Part shown: piece after piece, positions 35,176-43,418 of the stretch
Position numbering within the stretch: position 1 is the stretch's first letter
How the letters are laid out: each line of letters begins with the position of its first letter
DNA from: RBG-16-57-11 sp964503145
GTDB lineage: Bacteria; Chloroflexota; Anaerolineae; Anaerolineales; UBA4823
Assembly: GCA_964503145.1 (NCBI GenBank)
Contig: CAZCYV010000009.1
Span: 70,722 to 134,721 of the forward strand
Direction of reading: 5' to 3'
DNA: 64,000 nt
Notes under the pieces: generated by a model
Told to the model about the DNA's origin: nothing
The model's input: the letters and a program-made list of their open reading frames with translations, nothing else
The model's database searches: none
Program-made: the position numbers and the translations under genes

Positions 35176-35664
35176 TTACTCCTCAGCAAAGGCGGCCATA
35201 AGCTGCTCTTCCTGTTCCTTGGTCAGATTGGAGGCGATCAGCTCGAACTCGAAACCCTTGAGCTCGGCGAGCACCTTGTCCTGCACGGCGTCGGTGGTCA
35301 TCAAGAACAGCGCCGAGGTGCCCTCGGTGACCTTTTCACGGGTTTGTTTGATGAAATCATCGCTGATGCCGTAATCGGCCATCTTACCGCTCAGGGCGCC
35401 TATCGCCGCGCCTACAGCCAGGCCGAAAAAGGGCACGAAGAAGATCAGGCCGAAGAGCATGCCCCAGAAGGCGCCCTGCATGGCGCCCACCCCTGCCAGG
35501 TTGACCAGTTGCTTGGTCTTGGGTTTGCTCTTGCCGGCAGGCCAGGTGACGATGGCGGCGTCCACGATCTTGATCAGCGCCATCTTCTGCAGGGATTGAA
35601 TCTTTTCCAGCATCTGAGCAGCCCCCTCGGGGGTGTTGAACTTGAGTACAGTCAGTGTTGTCAT
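35176..35664 (-). CDS. DUF1269 family membrane protein
   Basis: A 162-residue DUF1269 protein. An N-terminal ferredoxin-like soluble part (TLTVLKFNTPEGAAQMLEKIQSLQKMALIKIVDAAIV) is followed by a Gly-rich hydrophobic hairpin (GAMQGAFWGMLFGLIFFVPFFGLAVGAAIGALSG). A C-terminal soluble part (FIKQTREKVTEGTSALFLM) follows. The glycine-rich hairpin is typical of glycine-zipper membrane proteins. Function is unknown, with frequent links to stress. I chose the ATG at 35664 (GGAGAG upstream). It shares pattern with the DUF6325 protein at 42239. Confidence 0.8.
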   Translation of the reverse strand: MTTLTVLKFNTPEGAAQMLEKIQSLQKMALIKIVDAAIVTWPAGKSKPKTKQLVNLAGVGAMQGAFWGMLFGLIFFVPFFGLAVGAAIGALSGKMADYGISDDFIKQTREKVTEGTSALFLMTTDAVQDKVLAELKGFEFELIASNLTKEQEEQLMAAFAEE

Positions 35665-35814
35665 TTCTCTCTCCAAATAGTAAAGTTGATGTCATTAGTT
35701 GTGCCTGGTTGGTGCTCGTTACGCGATCATCCGTTCATCCGTTAAACCGATACCTCCTTGCCTCACATAAACATCACCATGGCTACATACTCCCAAAGCG
35801 GCGCCAATTTTTAT

Positions 35815-36600
35815 TCATGGCGCCAGGTTCAGCCTCTGTTGCAGGTCGATCAGGGCTTTCTGCGGGGTCTGAAGCAAGCCGACGTTCGAGCGATCCAGAT
35901 CGACGATCACCAAAAAGACGACCGAGACAATTATCACTACCATGATCAACGCCAGGAGATTGTGCTTTTCCCGATAACTGTCGTACACGCCGATCAGTAC
36001 CATGGTCAAAAAAGCCACCAGGTAGAGGCCCAGCATCATGATCGACGGAACGCGCCAGCCTAGCTCGGCGTTGATGCGGTCGCTGTGCAGATCGATGACT
36101 TGATTCAAAGCCGAGAGATACAAGGCCATTGTCGGTCCAGCATCTATCTTTTTTACAATTTCTTCCGCATCCAACCACAGTTCATCATGGATCTCTTCCG
36201 ATCGGGCAATCGCCATTGCCGTAGCCGACCGATCGAGCGCCTTGAGGCGCATATCGACATATTCACGTAGGAGCTCGCGCGACATACCATCGTAAGGCTC
36301 AGGCAGATAACCGGCGCGCAGGTAGGCGGTGCCAATAGCGTTGGCTTCGACCACGATCAATTGCCGTCTCTGGTTAAAATTCCCAACCGCGATATTGGTG
36401 ACAAACGCCAGCAGGAAGCCCAATAGCGCCAAGGCGGCGCCAACCACTGCGCCAACGCCTGCTTCAGCTTGATCCGGCCAGCGCTTCTGGATCAGCTTTC
36501 CCAGGCGGAAGCCTGTTTCAGCAGACAGGAACAAGAAGGCCATCGTTAGAAGATAAACAGACCAGATCGGTAACAAATCCAATGGTTGGTTGTATCCCAT
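35815..36600 (-). CDS. DUF4239/bestrophin-like membrane protein
   Basis: A 261-residue protein with two TM helices near each end and a soluble helical middle. TM1 is IWSVYLLTMAFLFLSAETGF, TM2 VVGAALALLGFLLAFVTNIAV; the motif NFNQRRQLIVVEANAIGTAYLRA and the final TM pair are those of DUF4239, a group often called bestrophin-like from topology. Ion-channel activity has not been shown from this sequence. It lies 150 nt upstream of DUF1269 in the minus-strand run. A small hairpin (36612-36630) lies just before its start. Confidence 0.78.
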   Translation of the reverse strand: MGYNQPLDLLPIWSVYLLTMAFLFLSAETGFRLGKLIQKRWPDQAEAGVGAVVGAALALLGFLLAFVTNIAVGNFNQRRQLIVVEANAIGTAYLRAGYLPEPYDGMSRELLREYVDMRLKALDRSATAMAIARSEEIHDELWLDAEEIVKKIDAGPTMALYLSALNQVIDLHSDRINAELGWRVPSIMMLGLYLVAFLTMVLIGVYDSYREKHNLLALIMVVIIVSVVFLVIVDLDRSNVGLLQTPQKALIDLQQRLNLAP

Positions 36601-36724
36601 CTTTTTATCCCCTCGCTTCGAAAGAGCGAGATATGGTCAGCTGGAAGGAGTGGTCGCCGTACACGTTGCAAGAGGGTACAAGCGACCACTCACTATCCGG
36701 TAGATTGCAGCAAGGCCCTCCGAA

Positions 36725-39151
36725 TTACTGGATTGTGATCGTCACCGTATCCATTGAGGTCTGGCCATAGAAGTCCACTACGGTCAGGGTAACCGTATAG
36801 ACCCCTGGGGCGGCAAAGACGTGCTCGACCAGGACTCCCTCGGAGGTGGTGCCATCACCGAAGTTCCAGGTATAGCCAGCCAGCCAGCCAGCCGGGCTTG
36901 AGTCGCTGGCGTCGAAGATGATCACCTCGCCCGCCAGCCCCTGTTCCGGGGCAGAGATCACCGCCTGGGGCGGTGTCTCCGCTGGCAGCGTGGCGATCGG
37001 CGGCATAGGCTCCGCTGTGGGCGGGGCAGGCTCAGGCGTCGGCGTTGGCGGCTCAGGGGTCACAGTGGGCAGCGGCTCAGGGGTCACAGTGGACGGCGGC
37101 TCAGGGGTCACAGTAGCCGGCGGCTCTGGCGTTTCGGTAGGCGGCGGCTCGATCGGCAGGACGGGCGCCGGCCGGTTGTAGTACACCAGCAGGCCGCCAA
37201 GGGTGCCGATCACAAGCTGGTTGTTGACTTGTGAGATGCGGTTGGCCGTTTCCAGCATCGCCAGGTAGGACGATTCCTGCTCCATCACACCGGGCGGCTC
37301 GGCGCAGAACACCTTGGTCGTCACCGCCGGCCCCACCTGGAAATAGCTCAGGATGGGGGACGTGTAAGTGTTGCAGCCGGCGGTGCCGCGCAAGGTGCCG
37401 GAGCCGCCATCCGGATTGATGGCAAAATCGGCGGTGATGGTGGTGCCTGGCCGCAAGGGGATATTGCGCATCGAGACCAGCCACCAGCGGGTGCCGTTCA
37501 GGGCGGTGAGCGGCCCGCCGCTGGGCGGCGCCTCGGGCACGAAGGCGGTGTAGTTGAGCATCTGGCCATCGCCGTAGAAAATCTGCAAGGTATCGCCCAG
37601 GATGCGATATCTTTGGGCGCTATCCAGCGCCAGGTAATACTGCATTTCCTGCTCAGGCAGCCCGGCGGGGCAGCCTGGGTTGTTCGTCCGGGCGGGGAGA
37701 TTGATCTTGATCTCTTTCAGGCTGGCGGCGTACACGGCGTTGTAATCGTTGCAGCCGGTCCCGCCCACGATCAGCCCCGAGGGGACGCCCGGCTGGCGCA
37801 CGAACTGGGCGGTGAAATCCGCTCCGGCCACCGGCGCCTGTGGGTTGCTCACCGGACCCAGGGCGGTCAGCCGCCAGTTTGTGCCCTCCAGGGGAGCGCG
37901 GTTGGCGACAAAAGTCAGCAGGCCTTTCTCGGAGGTGATAATCAGGGTCTGGCCAAACACCTGGTAACTTTGGGCGGCCCTCAGCAACTCTAGATAGGTC
38001 GCCTCGGTCTGCATGACGGTCTCTGGGCAGCGCACTTTGGTCGAAGCCAGCTCTGTGACGGTCAAGCGGTCCTCTTCGACGGTGTAGCCGCCGCGATAAT
38101 TGTTGCACATCGCCACCCCGCCGACCGCTCCCTGCCCAGGCTTGGCCTCCGGGTCGAACAGGGCAGTCGTGGGCACCAGGCCGACGGTGTTGCGCACCCC
38201 GTTCATCGTCACCAGGGTCCACAGGGTGTTCTCCAGCGTCAGGCTGCGCGAGGTATAGACCAGCACCCCACCATCGTAGGTTATTTTCAGCCTTGCGCCC
38301 TCGATCTGGTAGGTCTTGGCGCTTGACAGGGCCTTTAGATAAGCCGCCTCTTGTTCCATGCCCTGGGTGCAGGCCATCATGGTCGAGATCGCTTGCTCGA
38401 TTTTAATCTGGTTATCCTGCAGGGTGTAGCTGGCGACGTAATTGTTACATCCGGATGTTCCGCTGAGATTGCCCTGCTCGCCGAAGATCGCTGTGATGAT
38501 CACGCCGCTTTCGACCTCAGTGGGGTTGTTCGGATCGCCCATGCTTTCCAGCACCCATACCGTGTCCACCAGGGGCGTCTCCCCTGCGACGAAGACCAGC
38601 TTGCGCTCGGCACCGTCGCCCACTGCGTAGAAGACCTCCAGCCGGCCTTCGGGGGTGAAGGCAATCCGTTGGGCGCCTTCCAGGGCCGCCAGCACGGCGG
38701 CTTCCTGGTTCATGCCGCGCTCGCAGAACATCATTGTCGAGGCAATCGGACCGCTGACGGTGAGTTGGTCGCCGGCGAGTTCGTAGGCGGTGGTGTAATT
38801 GTTACAGCCGCCCGATCCGCTGAGCGTTCCATCGGAGGAAAACAGCGCAGTGACGACAGTGCCTTCTTCTACTACAGCCGGGTTGGCTGCATTCCCAAAA
38901 GCCACCAGCAGCCAAAGCCTGTCCACTAATTGGGACGCCAGATCGGCGGTCGGCTGGGGCGTGGGAGCGACTTCTTCGGTCGGCTCCGGCTCGGGGGTAG
39001 CTGTGGCCGCCGGGGGCGGCTGGGTCGGTGGAGCGGGCGGCTCTGTGGGCGGCGGGGCCGGTCGGCAGGCAGCCATCAGCAGGGTAAATATCACGATCAA
39101 GCTACTCCACCATATCATACGTGTCTCTTTCATCCCTAACGCACCTTTCAT
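36725..39151 (-). CDS. Lipoprotein with five META domains and a PKD domain
   Basis: An 808-residue predicted lipoprotein: signal peptide with lipobox LLMAAC, Pro/Thr stalk, then five META domains in tandem (each about 115 residues), a Thr-Pro-Glu-Pro linker, and a C-terminal PKD domain (YTWNFGDGTTSEGV). Each META unit keeps a Leu-Trp start (such as DRLWLLVAFG, DTVWVLESMG), a central GCNNY-like core (GGCNNYTTAY, SGCNNYVASY, AMCNNYRGGY, TGCNDYNAVY, AGCNTYTSPI), a second Cys and a QE segment (NQEAAVL, EQEAAYL). META domains in HslJ-type proteins are linked to envelope stress. AAGGAG precedes the ATG at 39151. Five units in one protein is more than I expect for the family. Confidence 0.82.
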   Translation of the reverse strand: MKGALGMKETRMIWWSSLIVIFTLLMAACRPAPPPTEPPAPPTQPPPAATATPEPEPTEEVAPTPQPTADLASQLVDRLWLLVAFGNAANPAVVEEGTVVTALFSSDGTLSGSGGCNNYTTAYELAGDQLTVSGPIASTMMFCERGMNQEAAVLAALEGAQRIAFTPEGRLEVFYAVGDGAERKLVFVAGETPLVDTVWVLESMGDPNNPTEVESGVIITAIFGEQGNLSGTSGCNNYVASYTLQDNQIKIEQAISTMMACTQGMEQEAAYLKALSSAKTYQIEGARLKITYDGGVLVYTSRSLTLENTLWTLVTMNGVRNTVGLVPTTALFDPEAKPGQGAVGGVAMCNNYRGGYTVEEDRLTVTELASTKVRCPETVMQTEATYLELLRAAQSYQVFGQTLIITSEKGLLTFVANRAPLEGTNWRLTALGPVSNPQAPVAGADFTAQFVRQPGVPSGLIVGGTGCNDYNAVYAASLKEIKINLPARTNNPGCPAGLPEQEMQYYLALDSAQRYRILGDTLQIFYGDGQMLNYTAFVPEAPPSGGPLTALNGTRWWLVSMRNIPLRPGTTITADFAINPDGGSGTLRGTAGCNTYTSPILSYFQVGPAVTTKVFCAEPPGVMEQESSYLAMLETANRISQVNNQLVIGTLGGLLVYYNRPAPVLPIEPPPTETPEPPATVTPEPPSTVTPEPLPTVTPEPPTPTPEPAPPTAEPMPPIATLPAETPPQAVISAPEQGLAGEVIIFDASDSSPAGWLAGYTWNFGDGTTSEGVLVEHVFAAPGVYTVTLTVVDFYGQTSMDTVTITIQ
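37050..37121 (-). repeat. Three 24-bp tandem repeats coding the Pro-rich linker
   Basis: Period of 24 bp (unit starts at 37050, 37074, 37098), coding the 8-residue unit TVTPEPPx in the META/PKD lipoprotein. A diverged fourth copy follows at 37122. This kind of repeat can change length by slippage. Confidence 0.75.
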
Positions 39152-39215
39152 ACTCTTAGATCTCCTTGTGATTTTCGAACTTAAAACCCTGATCCAAAGC
39201 AGGCATACGAACAAT

Positions 39216-40460
39216 CTAACGGTTGGCAGCCTCGGGGTCGCTTGACGGTGTCACTTCCGCGGCCTCCTTTCTTAGATAAGCGGAAATGTTTTTGACCGCC
39301 GTTAAGGCCATTTGGCCGATATTTTGGCCTGCCTGCTGCTCATCAGCGATCAACCCCAATTCCTTCAAGTCTATGCGACCTTGCTGATCGAGGATTTCCA
39401 GGTCGGATCGTAGTAAGTATTTGGTATAGACATCGATGCTGGTCACCAGCAAGATCATCACCACCGGGCCATACAGCGCGCCAATGATGCCCATCACCCC
39501 CAGGCCGCCCAGTACGCTCAAAATGACCAGTGCCGGGTTGAGCTGTGCGCCCTTGGGGATCAAGCGATGCCGCAAGAGGGTGTCCAGGTTGGTCACTATC
39601 ACCAGGAAGGCCACGATCACGAATATCCCTTGCCACACATTTCCGTTGACGATCAAGATGAGCCCCACTGGCCAGGCTATCAGGGAGACGCCAATCAGCG
39701 GCACCAACGATAGCAGCATTGAGAGCAGGGTCAGGAACAGGACGAAGGGCACGCCAGCGATCCATAGAATCAGGCCCATTGTCAGGCCCTGGGCGATGGC
39801 GATGATGAAGTTGCCCTTGAACATGGCTTTGATCATGATGTCGATCTTATCCATGAATAACTGGGTGATCTCTGGCGGGAAGGGCACGATATCCAGAATG
39901 TCCTGCTTGCCAGGGCGCTTGTAGCGCGGCAGAAGGACGTAGATGATCACCAGCACCACCAGCCCGTTCACGAAAATGCCCGGTAGCGAACGCCCCAGAC
40001 TGATCAGGACGCCGCGCAGCCAGGTGGCGAGCCAGGAGGTGACCTGGGCGATGGTCTCGGCGAGCTGGATCTCTTCCAGGTGCACGTTTCCCGAGGTGAA
40101 CGAGCGTATCACCCGCTCTAGCCAGCCGTTCACCCCGCCCAGCGAAAGATCCAGGGTGGTGATATCCAGGCCGCTGAACAGTATGGTCGCCTGACTGACG
40201 GCGCCGCCGACGATCACCACTGCCGGAATGGCGATCAGCAGGATAAAGATGAGCATGGTCAGCCCGGTGGCCTTTATTTCGCTGCCGTTGATCCACCTTC
40301 TGGCCAACACCCAGTTGTACAGCGGCTTCAACAGGATCACCAGAGCGACCGCCAGCAAGATGGCCTGCACGAATTGCCACACCAGGATCAGCGCCAGGAT
40401 GGCCAGGACGGCCACCATGCTGAAGAAAAAGATCCGTTGCCTTAAGAAACGCCCACGCAT
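39216..40460 (-). CDS. AI-2E/PerM family membrane transporter
   Basis: A 414-residue multi-pass membrane protein of the AI-2E (TqsA/PerM/YdiK) family. About eight TM helices: an N-terminal pair (FFFSMVAVLAILALILVWQFVQAILLAVALVILLKPLYNW), a periplasmic segment, and the C-terminal conserved block with GLTMGLILWIAGVPFVLFLTLLSMLLSLVPLIGVSLIAWPVG and the GxMGIIGALYGPVVMILLV segment. Despite the name, few members have been shown to export AI-2; others are ion antiporters. It starts 8 nt after the DUF4203 gene and ends 64 nt before the META lipoprotein start. Confidence 0.88.
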   Translation of the reverse strand: MRGRFLRQRIFFFSMVAVLAILALILVWQFVQAILLAVALVILLKPLYNWVLARRWINGSEIKATGLTMLIFILLIAIPAVVIVGGAVSQATILFSGLDITTLDLSLGGVNGWLERVIRSFTSGNVHLEEIQLAETIAQVTSWLATWLRGVLISLGRSLPGIFVNGLVVLVIIYVLLPRYKRPGKQDILDIVPFPPEITQLFMDKIDIMIKAMFKGNFIIAIAQGLTMGLILWIAGVPFVLFLTLLSMLLSLVPLIGVSLIAWPVGLILIVNGNVWQGIFVIVAFLVIVTNLDTLLRHRLIPKGAQLNPALVILSVLGGLGVMGIIGALYGPVVMILLVTSIDVYTKYLLRSDLEILDQQGRIDLKELGLIADEQQAGQNIGQMALTAVKNISAYLRKEAAEVTPSSDPEAANR

Positions 40461-40468
40461 TGGATTGT

Positions 40469-41056
40469 TTACCTGAGATTGACGTAACGTCCCCGCACCC
40501 TGCGGATCTCAAATTGCGCCAGGATTCCGGTGATCAGGAAAGTCACGAAGACCATGAAAATCGGCGCAGAGAACGGGATGCGAGCGGACAGGTAGTCTGG
40601 GCCAACGCCCCACGTCTGCGGAAAGAGATGGGTCAGGCCCAGCAGAATCGCATACGCGCCGGACAGCGTGGTGGCCAGTATGATCACCCAATCTCCCATG
40701 CGGTTGCCAAAGAAACCCACCAAGCCGGCGCCGGCGATCAGGGCGACGAGGCTCAGGAAATCTGGCAAGCGCACAGGAAGTAGCGACAGGACGACCATCG
40801 CCAGCGTAGCCCCCAGGAGCACGCCGGCGAAATGGAGCACCATTTTGACCAGCAGGTAGCCAGCTAAGGCAGCGACCCCACCCACCACCAGGCTGATCAG
40901 CAGGCGAGTCGCCGATGGCTGAGATGAAAGTAACCACATTGACAGTTGGAAACCCAACACAAACCCTCCCACGGCCAGCGCAAAGCGAAACAACCGACCG
41001 CCGTACACCAGCAGAAACACCCCGGAAGCGATCAGTAAAATATCCAGCAGGAACAT
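40469..41056 (-). CDS. DUF4203/TMEM198-like membrane protein
   Basis: A 195-residue protein with about six or seven TM helices and little outside the membrane. FLLVYGGRLFRFALAVGGFVLGFQLSMWLL and the GAGLVGFFGNRMGDWVIILATTLSGAYAI segment match the DUF4203 (TMEM198) pattern. Function unknown. The 8-nt gap to the AI-2E gene indicates co-transcription. Confidence 0.72.
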   Translation of the reverse strand: MFLLDILLIASGVFLLVYGGRLFRFALAVGGFVLGFQLSMWLLSSQPSATRLLISLVVGGVAALAGYLLVKMVLHFAGVLLGATLAMVVLSLLPVRLPDFLSLVALIAGAGLVGFFGNRMGDWVIILATTLSGAYAILLGLTHLFPQTWGVGPDYLSARIPFSAPIFMVFVTFLITGILAQFEIRRVRGRYVNLR

Positions 41057-41186
41057 GGTTTTTCTCCTTTCGTGCGCGGCTTATGCCTTCACGAATTGGG
41101 CGGCGCCCGCCACAGCAGCAGGCTCTCCCTAGGGGGGCCGTGGGCTTAACGGCTAGCAGCACGCCGCAAAGTAGTTGGTTAGCGCG

Positions 41187-41735
41187 CTATTCCCTGCGCT
41201 GAGCGAGCGACTGGAAAACTTGCAACACGCCGCCCACCAGCGAGATGATGGCGACGACCCAGATCAGGGTGACGACGCTGGCCAGGTTGGTGTAATTGGC
41301 GACCAGCACTCCGCCAAAGATCAGGCTCAACATGCCCATGATCGCTGCGCCCCAGCCGCCGCCCTTGAACGCCATCACCAGGGACACAGCGCCGACGATC
41401 AATCCCTGGATGCCCAGGAACAGCACCACGATCATGGGAATGGCGATGGCGCTGACCAGCGGGAAACGCAGGACGTAGAAGCCGGCCACGATGCTCAGGA
41501 TGCCAGAAAACAGCTTCCACCCCCACGCCTGCCGATCGACGAACATGTACACCAGCGTGAAGATGCCGGTAAAGATCCAGTAGTAGCCCAAGACGATCAC
41601 CAGCACCAGCACTGTTTTGACCGGAGCGGTCAGTAGAAGAACTCCCAGAAGGATGTTCAATATCCCATCGATTAGGCCCAACCACCACGGCGCACGGTGG
41701 GTCTCGAAGGTCAATGCGTTCGAATCGGTTGACAT
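41187..41735 (-). CDS. HdeD family membrane protein
   Basis: A 182-residue membrane protein with six TM helices in three similar hairpins, the HdeD/DUF308 pattern (IDGILNILLGVLLLTAPVKTVLVLVIVLGYYWIFTGIFTLV, and LFSGILSIVAGFYVLRFPLVSA). HdeD is an acid-resistance membrane protein in E. coli; the role elsewhere is unclear. I chose the ATG at 41735 because AAGGAG precedes it. It lies 69 nt after the SHOCT gene. Confidence 0.88.
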   Translation of the reverse strand: MSTDSNALTFETHRAPWWLGLIDGILNILLGVLLLTAPVKTVLVLVIVLGYYWIFTGIFTLVYMFVDRQAWGWKLFSGILSIVAGFYVLRFPLVSAIAIPMIVVLFLGIQGLIVGAVSLVMAFKGGGWGAAIMGMLSLIFGGVLVANYTNLASVVTLIWVVAIISLVGGVLQVFQSLAQRRE

Positions 41736-41804
41736 TTCGTTCACTCCTTGTGTATGTGAATTGAGAATGGCGCAGGTGGCCTCATCGAGCACCTGGCCTG
41801 TGCG

Positions 41805-42155
41805 CTAGATGCCCAGGATTTGCCTCTTCTTTGCTTGAAACTCCTCCTCCGTGATCAAACCCTGATCCTTCAATACAGAGAGCTTCTGGATCTTAACCAG
41901 TTGCTCGTCGAAGTTATCCGCGGCTGGCGCTGCCGGTTCCTGTTGCTGCGCCGCCAGGGCTTGTTGCTGGGCTTGCAGCTCCGCCAGTTGTTGCTGCTGT
42001 TGTAAAGCCTGCTGCTGAGCAGCTGCTTTCTGTTTGCCTGCGCCGCTGACCGCGCTAACCGTGGCAGTTGCTGTGCCGGCGATCACTGCGGTCCTGGCCG
42101 CAGTGCCGATCAGACCAGGACCCCGCCGTACGGATACCGTTGCTCTGCGTCTCAT
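41805..42155 (-). CDS. SHOCT-domain protein with Gln-rich coiled coil
   Basis: A 116-residue protein. The N-terminus is Arg-rich (MRRRATVSVRRG), followed by a small Ala/Thr-rich hydrophobic stretch (IGTAARTAVIAGTATATVSAVSG), a Gln/Ala-rich coiled coil (about residues 40-75), and a C-terminal SHOCT motif: IQKLSVLKDQGLITEEEFQAKKRQIL. SHOCT motifs mediate protein-protein contacts and are often near membranes. AAGGAGAG precedes the ATG at 42155. Confidence 0.85.
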   Translation of the reverse strand: MRRRATVSVRRGPGLIGTAARTAVIAGTATATVSAVSGAGKQKAAAQQQALQQQQQLAELQAQQQALAAQQQEPAAPAADNFDEQLVKIQKLSVLKDQGLITEEEFQAKKRQILGI

Positions 42156-42238
42156 CGAGTTTCTCTCCTTTTGTTCGACCGTTTCGGTCAATGAAATGAT
42201 TTGAATGGAATGCCTTGAAATTGCTCCTGCCTTCCATA

Positions 42239-42661
42239 TTACTCCACGATGCCTGCAGCTTCCAGCGCGGCTTTTGCGACCGCGGCCGGGATTCGAGCAT
42301 TGTCCACCAGCCTGCCGTTCGCGCGGATGATGGCGTTGCTCAACCGGGCGGCCCAGACGTTCTCGAACACCATGATCGCAGCAGAACTATTGGATTGCAA
42401 CATCTCCGAAGCCAGGGAGATATCTTCTTCGTTCAGAAGACCGTCGATCTCGCCCTCCAAGGCCTCGAAAACGGCGGCTTCGTCATGGGCCAAGTCGCTG
42501 AGCTCGAACGTCTTGATCCGACCATCGGCGTCTTTCTTGATGAACACCAGATCGATGATGCGGATTGTCCCATTGTTGACCAGTTCCGCCAGCGCGGGGG
42601 CAATTTCCCCTTTGAATTGGTTGCCGGGGAATTCGACGACAATGTACTCTATGGGTCCCAT
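42239..42661 (-). CDS. DUF6325-like protein
   Basis: A 140-residue soluble protein. GPIEYIVVEFPGNQFKGEIAPALAELVNNGTIRIIDLVFIKKDADGRIKTFEL and the closing ENVWAARLSNAIIRANGRLVDNARIPAAVAKAALEA fit the DUF6325 group as I remember it. Function unknown. Strong AAGGAGG before the ATG at 42661. It sits directly upstream of the SHOCT gene; this pairing also occurs in actinobacteria as far as I recall. The N-terminal half resembles that of DUF1269. Confidence 0.7.
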   Translation of the reverse strand: MGPIEYIVVEFPGNQFKGEIAPALAELVNNGTIRIIDLVFIKKDADGRIKTFELSDLAHDEAAVFEALEGEIDGLLNEEDISLASEMLQSNSSAAIMVFENVWAARLSNAIIRANGRLVDNARIPAAVAKAALEAAGIVE

Positions 42662-42731
42662 TCTGTTTGCCTCCTTGAACATTTTCATGTCTTGCACTTA
42701 ATCGAATGAACCAGAAACGTAAAACCGCGCT

Positions 42732-43403
42732 TTACGCCATCAACCCGCTGACGCCCTGAAACAAGAACAACAAGCCGAAAACCAGCGAGACAACCAATAC
42801 AATTGGACGATTGTTTTGCACCAGCCAGGACGAGATAGCTCCCAAGATGGACTTGGACTGCTCGGGGAGGATGGCGCGGATTAGGATTGCCAGTATGAGC
42901 AGAGACTGAGCCAGAAGGACGAACAGCACGAACAAGGCGGCACTGGAAGGCTGCCCTAGGGCGGCCTCCTCGATCACTCCGATGGCGCCCAAGGTAAACA
43001 CCCAAAACTTAGCACCCAACAACATCAGGATTGCTCCCATCCCAAACGCCTTGAGCGGCGTCAGCGTGTCCAGCATGCTCATCCACTTAGGGGGCGGAGC
43101 GTCCGGGTCCTCCTCGTTGCGCCATTTCTTGTAGGCCGCGATGAGCAAGAGAATGCCCAAGACCAGGAGCAGCGTGGAAACCACCGGGCTTTTACCGCTG
43201 GCCCCGCTCGAACTTGGTGACAGGATCAAGCCAAAAATGAATCCCTGCAATAGCCGAGTCGTTGTGATGCCGGCCACCAGTGAAATTGCTTTGGGCAGGC
43301 CCTGTGAGGGGCTGCTGAGTAGCAGGATCACCAGCGTGATATGCAACGGCACGAGCATACTGCCGATGATAAAGGGCGTTAGCGCAACGAAAGTCTCTCC
43401 CAT
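42732..43403 (-). CDS. GAP family membrane protein (LysE-like fold)
   Basis: A 223-residue protein with six TM helices of the GAP/Sap group, related to mycobacterial proteins that help move glycolipids and to LysE exporters. The first helix ITLVILLLSSPSQGLPKAISLVAGITTTRLLQG, the loop MLDTLTPLKAFGMGAILMLLGAKFWVFTLGAIGVI and the last hairpin are characteristic. It starts 15 nt after the AbgT gene and is probably in that transcript. Confidence 0.8.
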   Translation of the reverse strand: MGETFVALTPFIIGSMLVPLHITLVILLLSSPSQGLPKAISLVAGITTTRLLQGFIFGLILSPSSSGASGKSPVVSTLLLVLGILLLIAAYKKWRNEEDPDAPPPKWMSMLDTLTPLKAFGMGAILMLLGAKFWVFTLGAIGVIEEAALGQPSSAALFVLFVLLAQSLLILAILIRAILPEQSKSILGAISSWLVQNNRPIVLVVSLVFGLLFLFQGVSGLMA

Positions 43404-43418
43404 CAAATCGTCCTATCG

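Noticed and set aside
36648..36691. 10-bp inverted repeat with an 18-nt loop before the META lipoprotein end
   Set aside because: Large loop and no T-run; not firm enough to call a terminator.
37050..37121. Possible CRISPR-like or regulatory repeat
   Set aside because: A 24-bp period with no spacers, inside a coding region and in frame with the TVTPEPPx linker.
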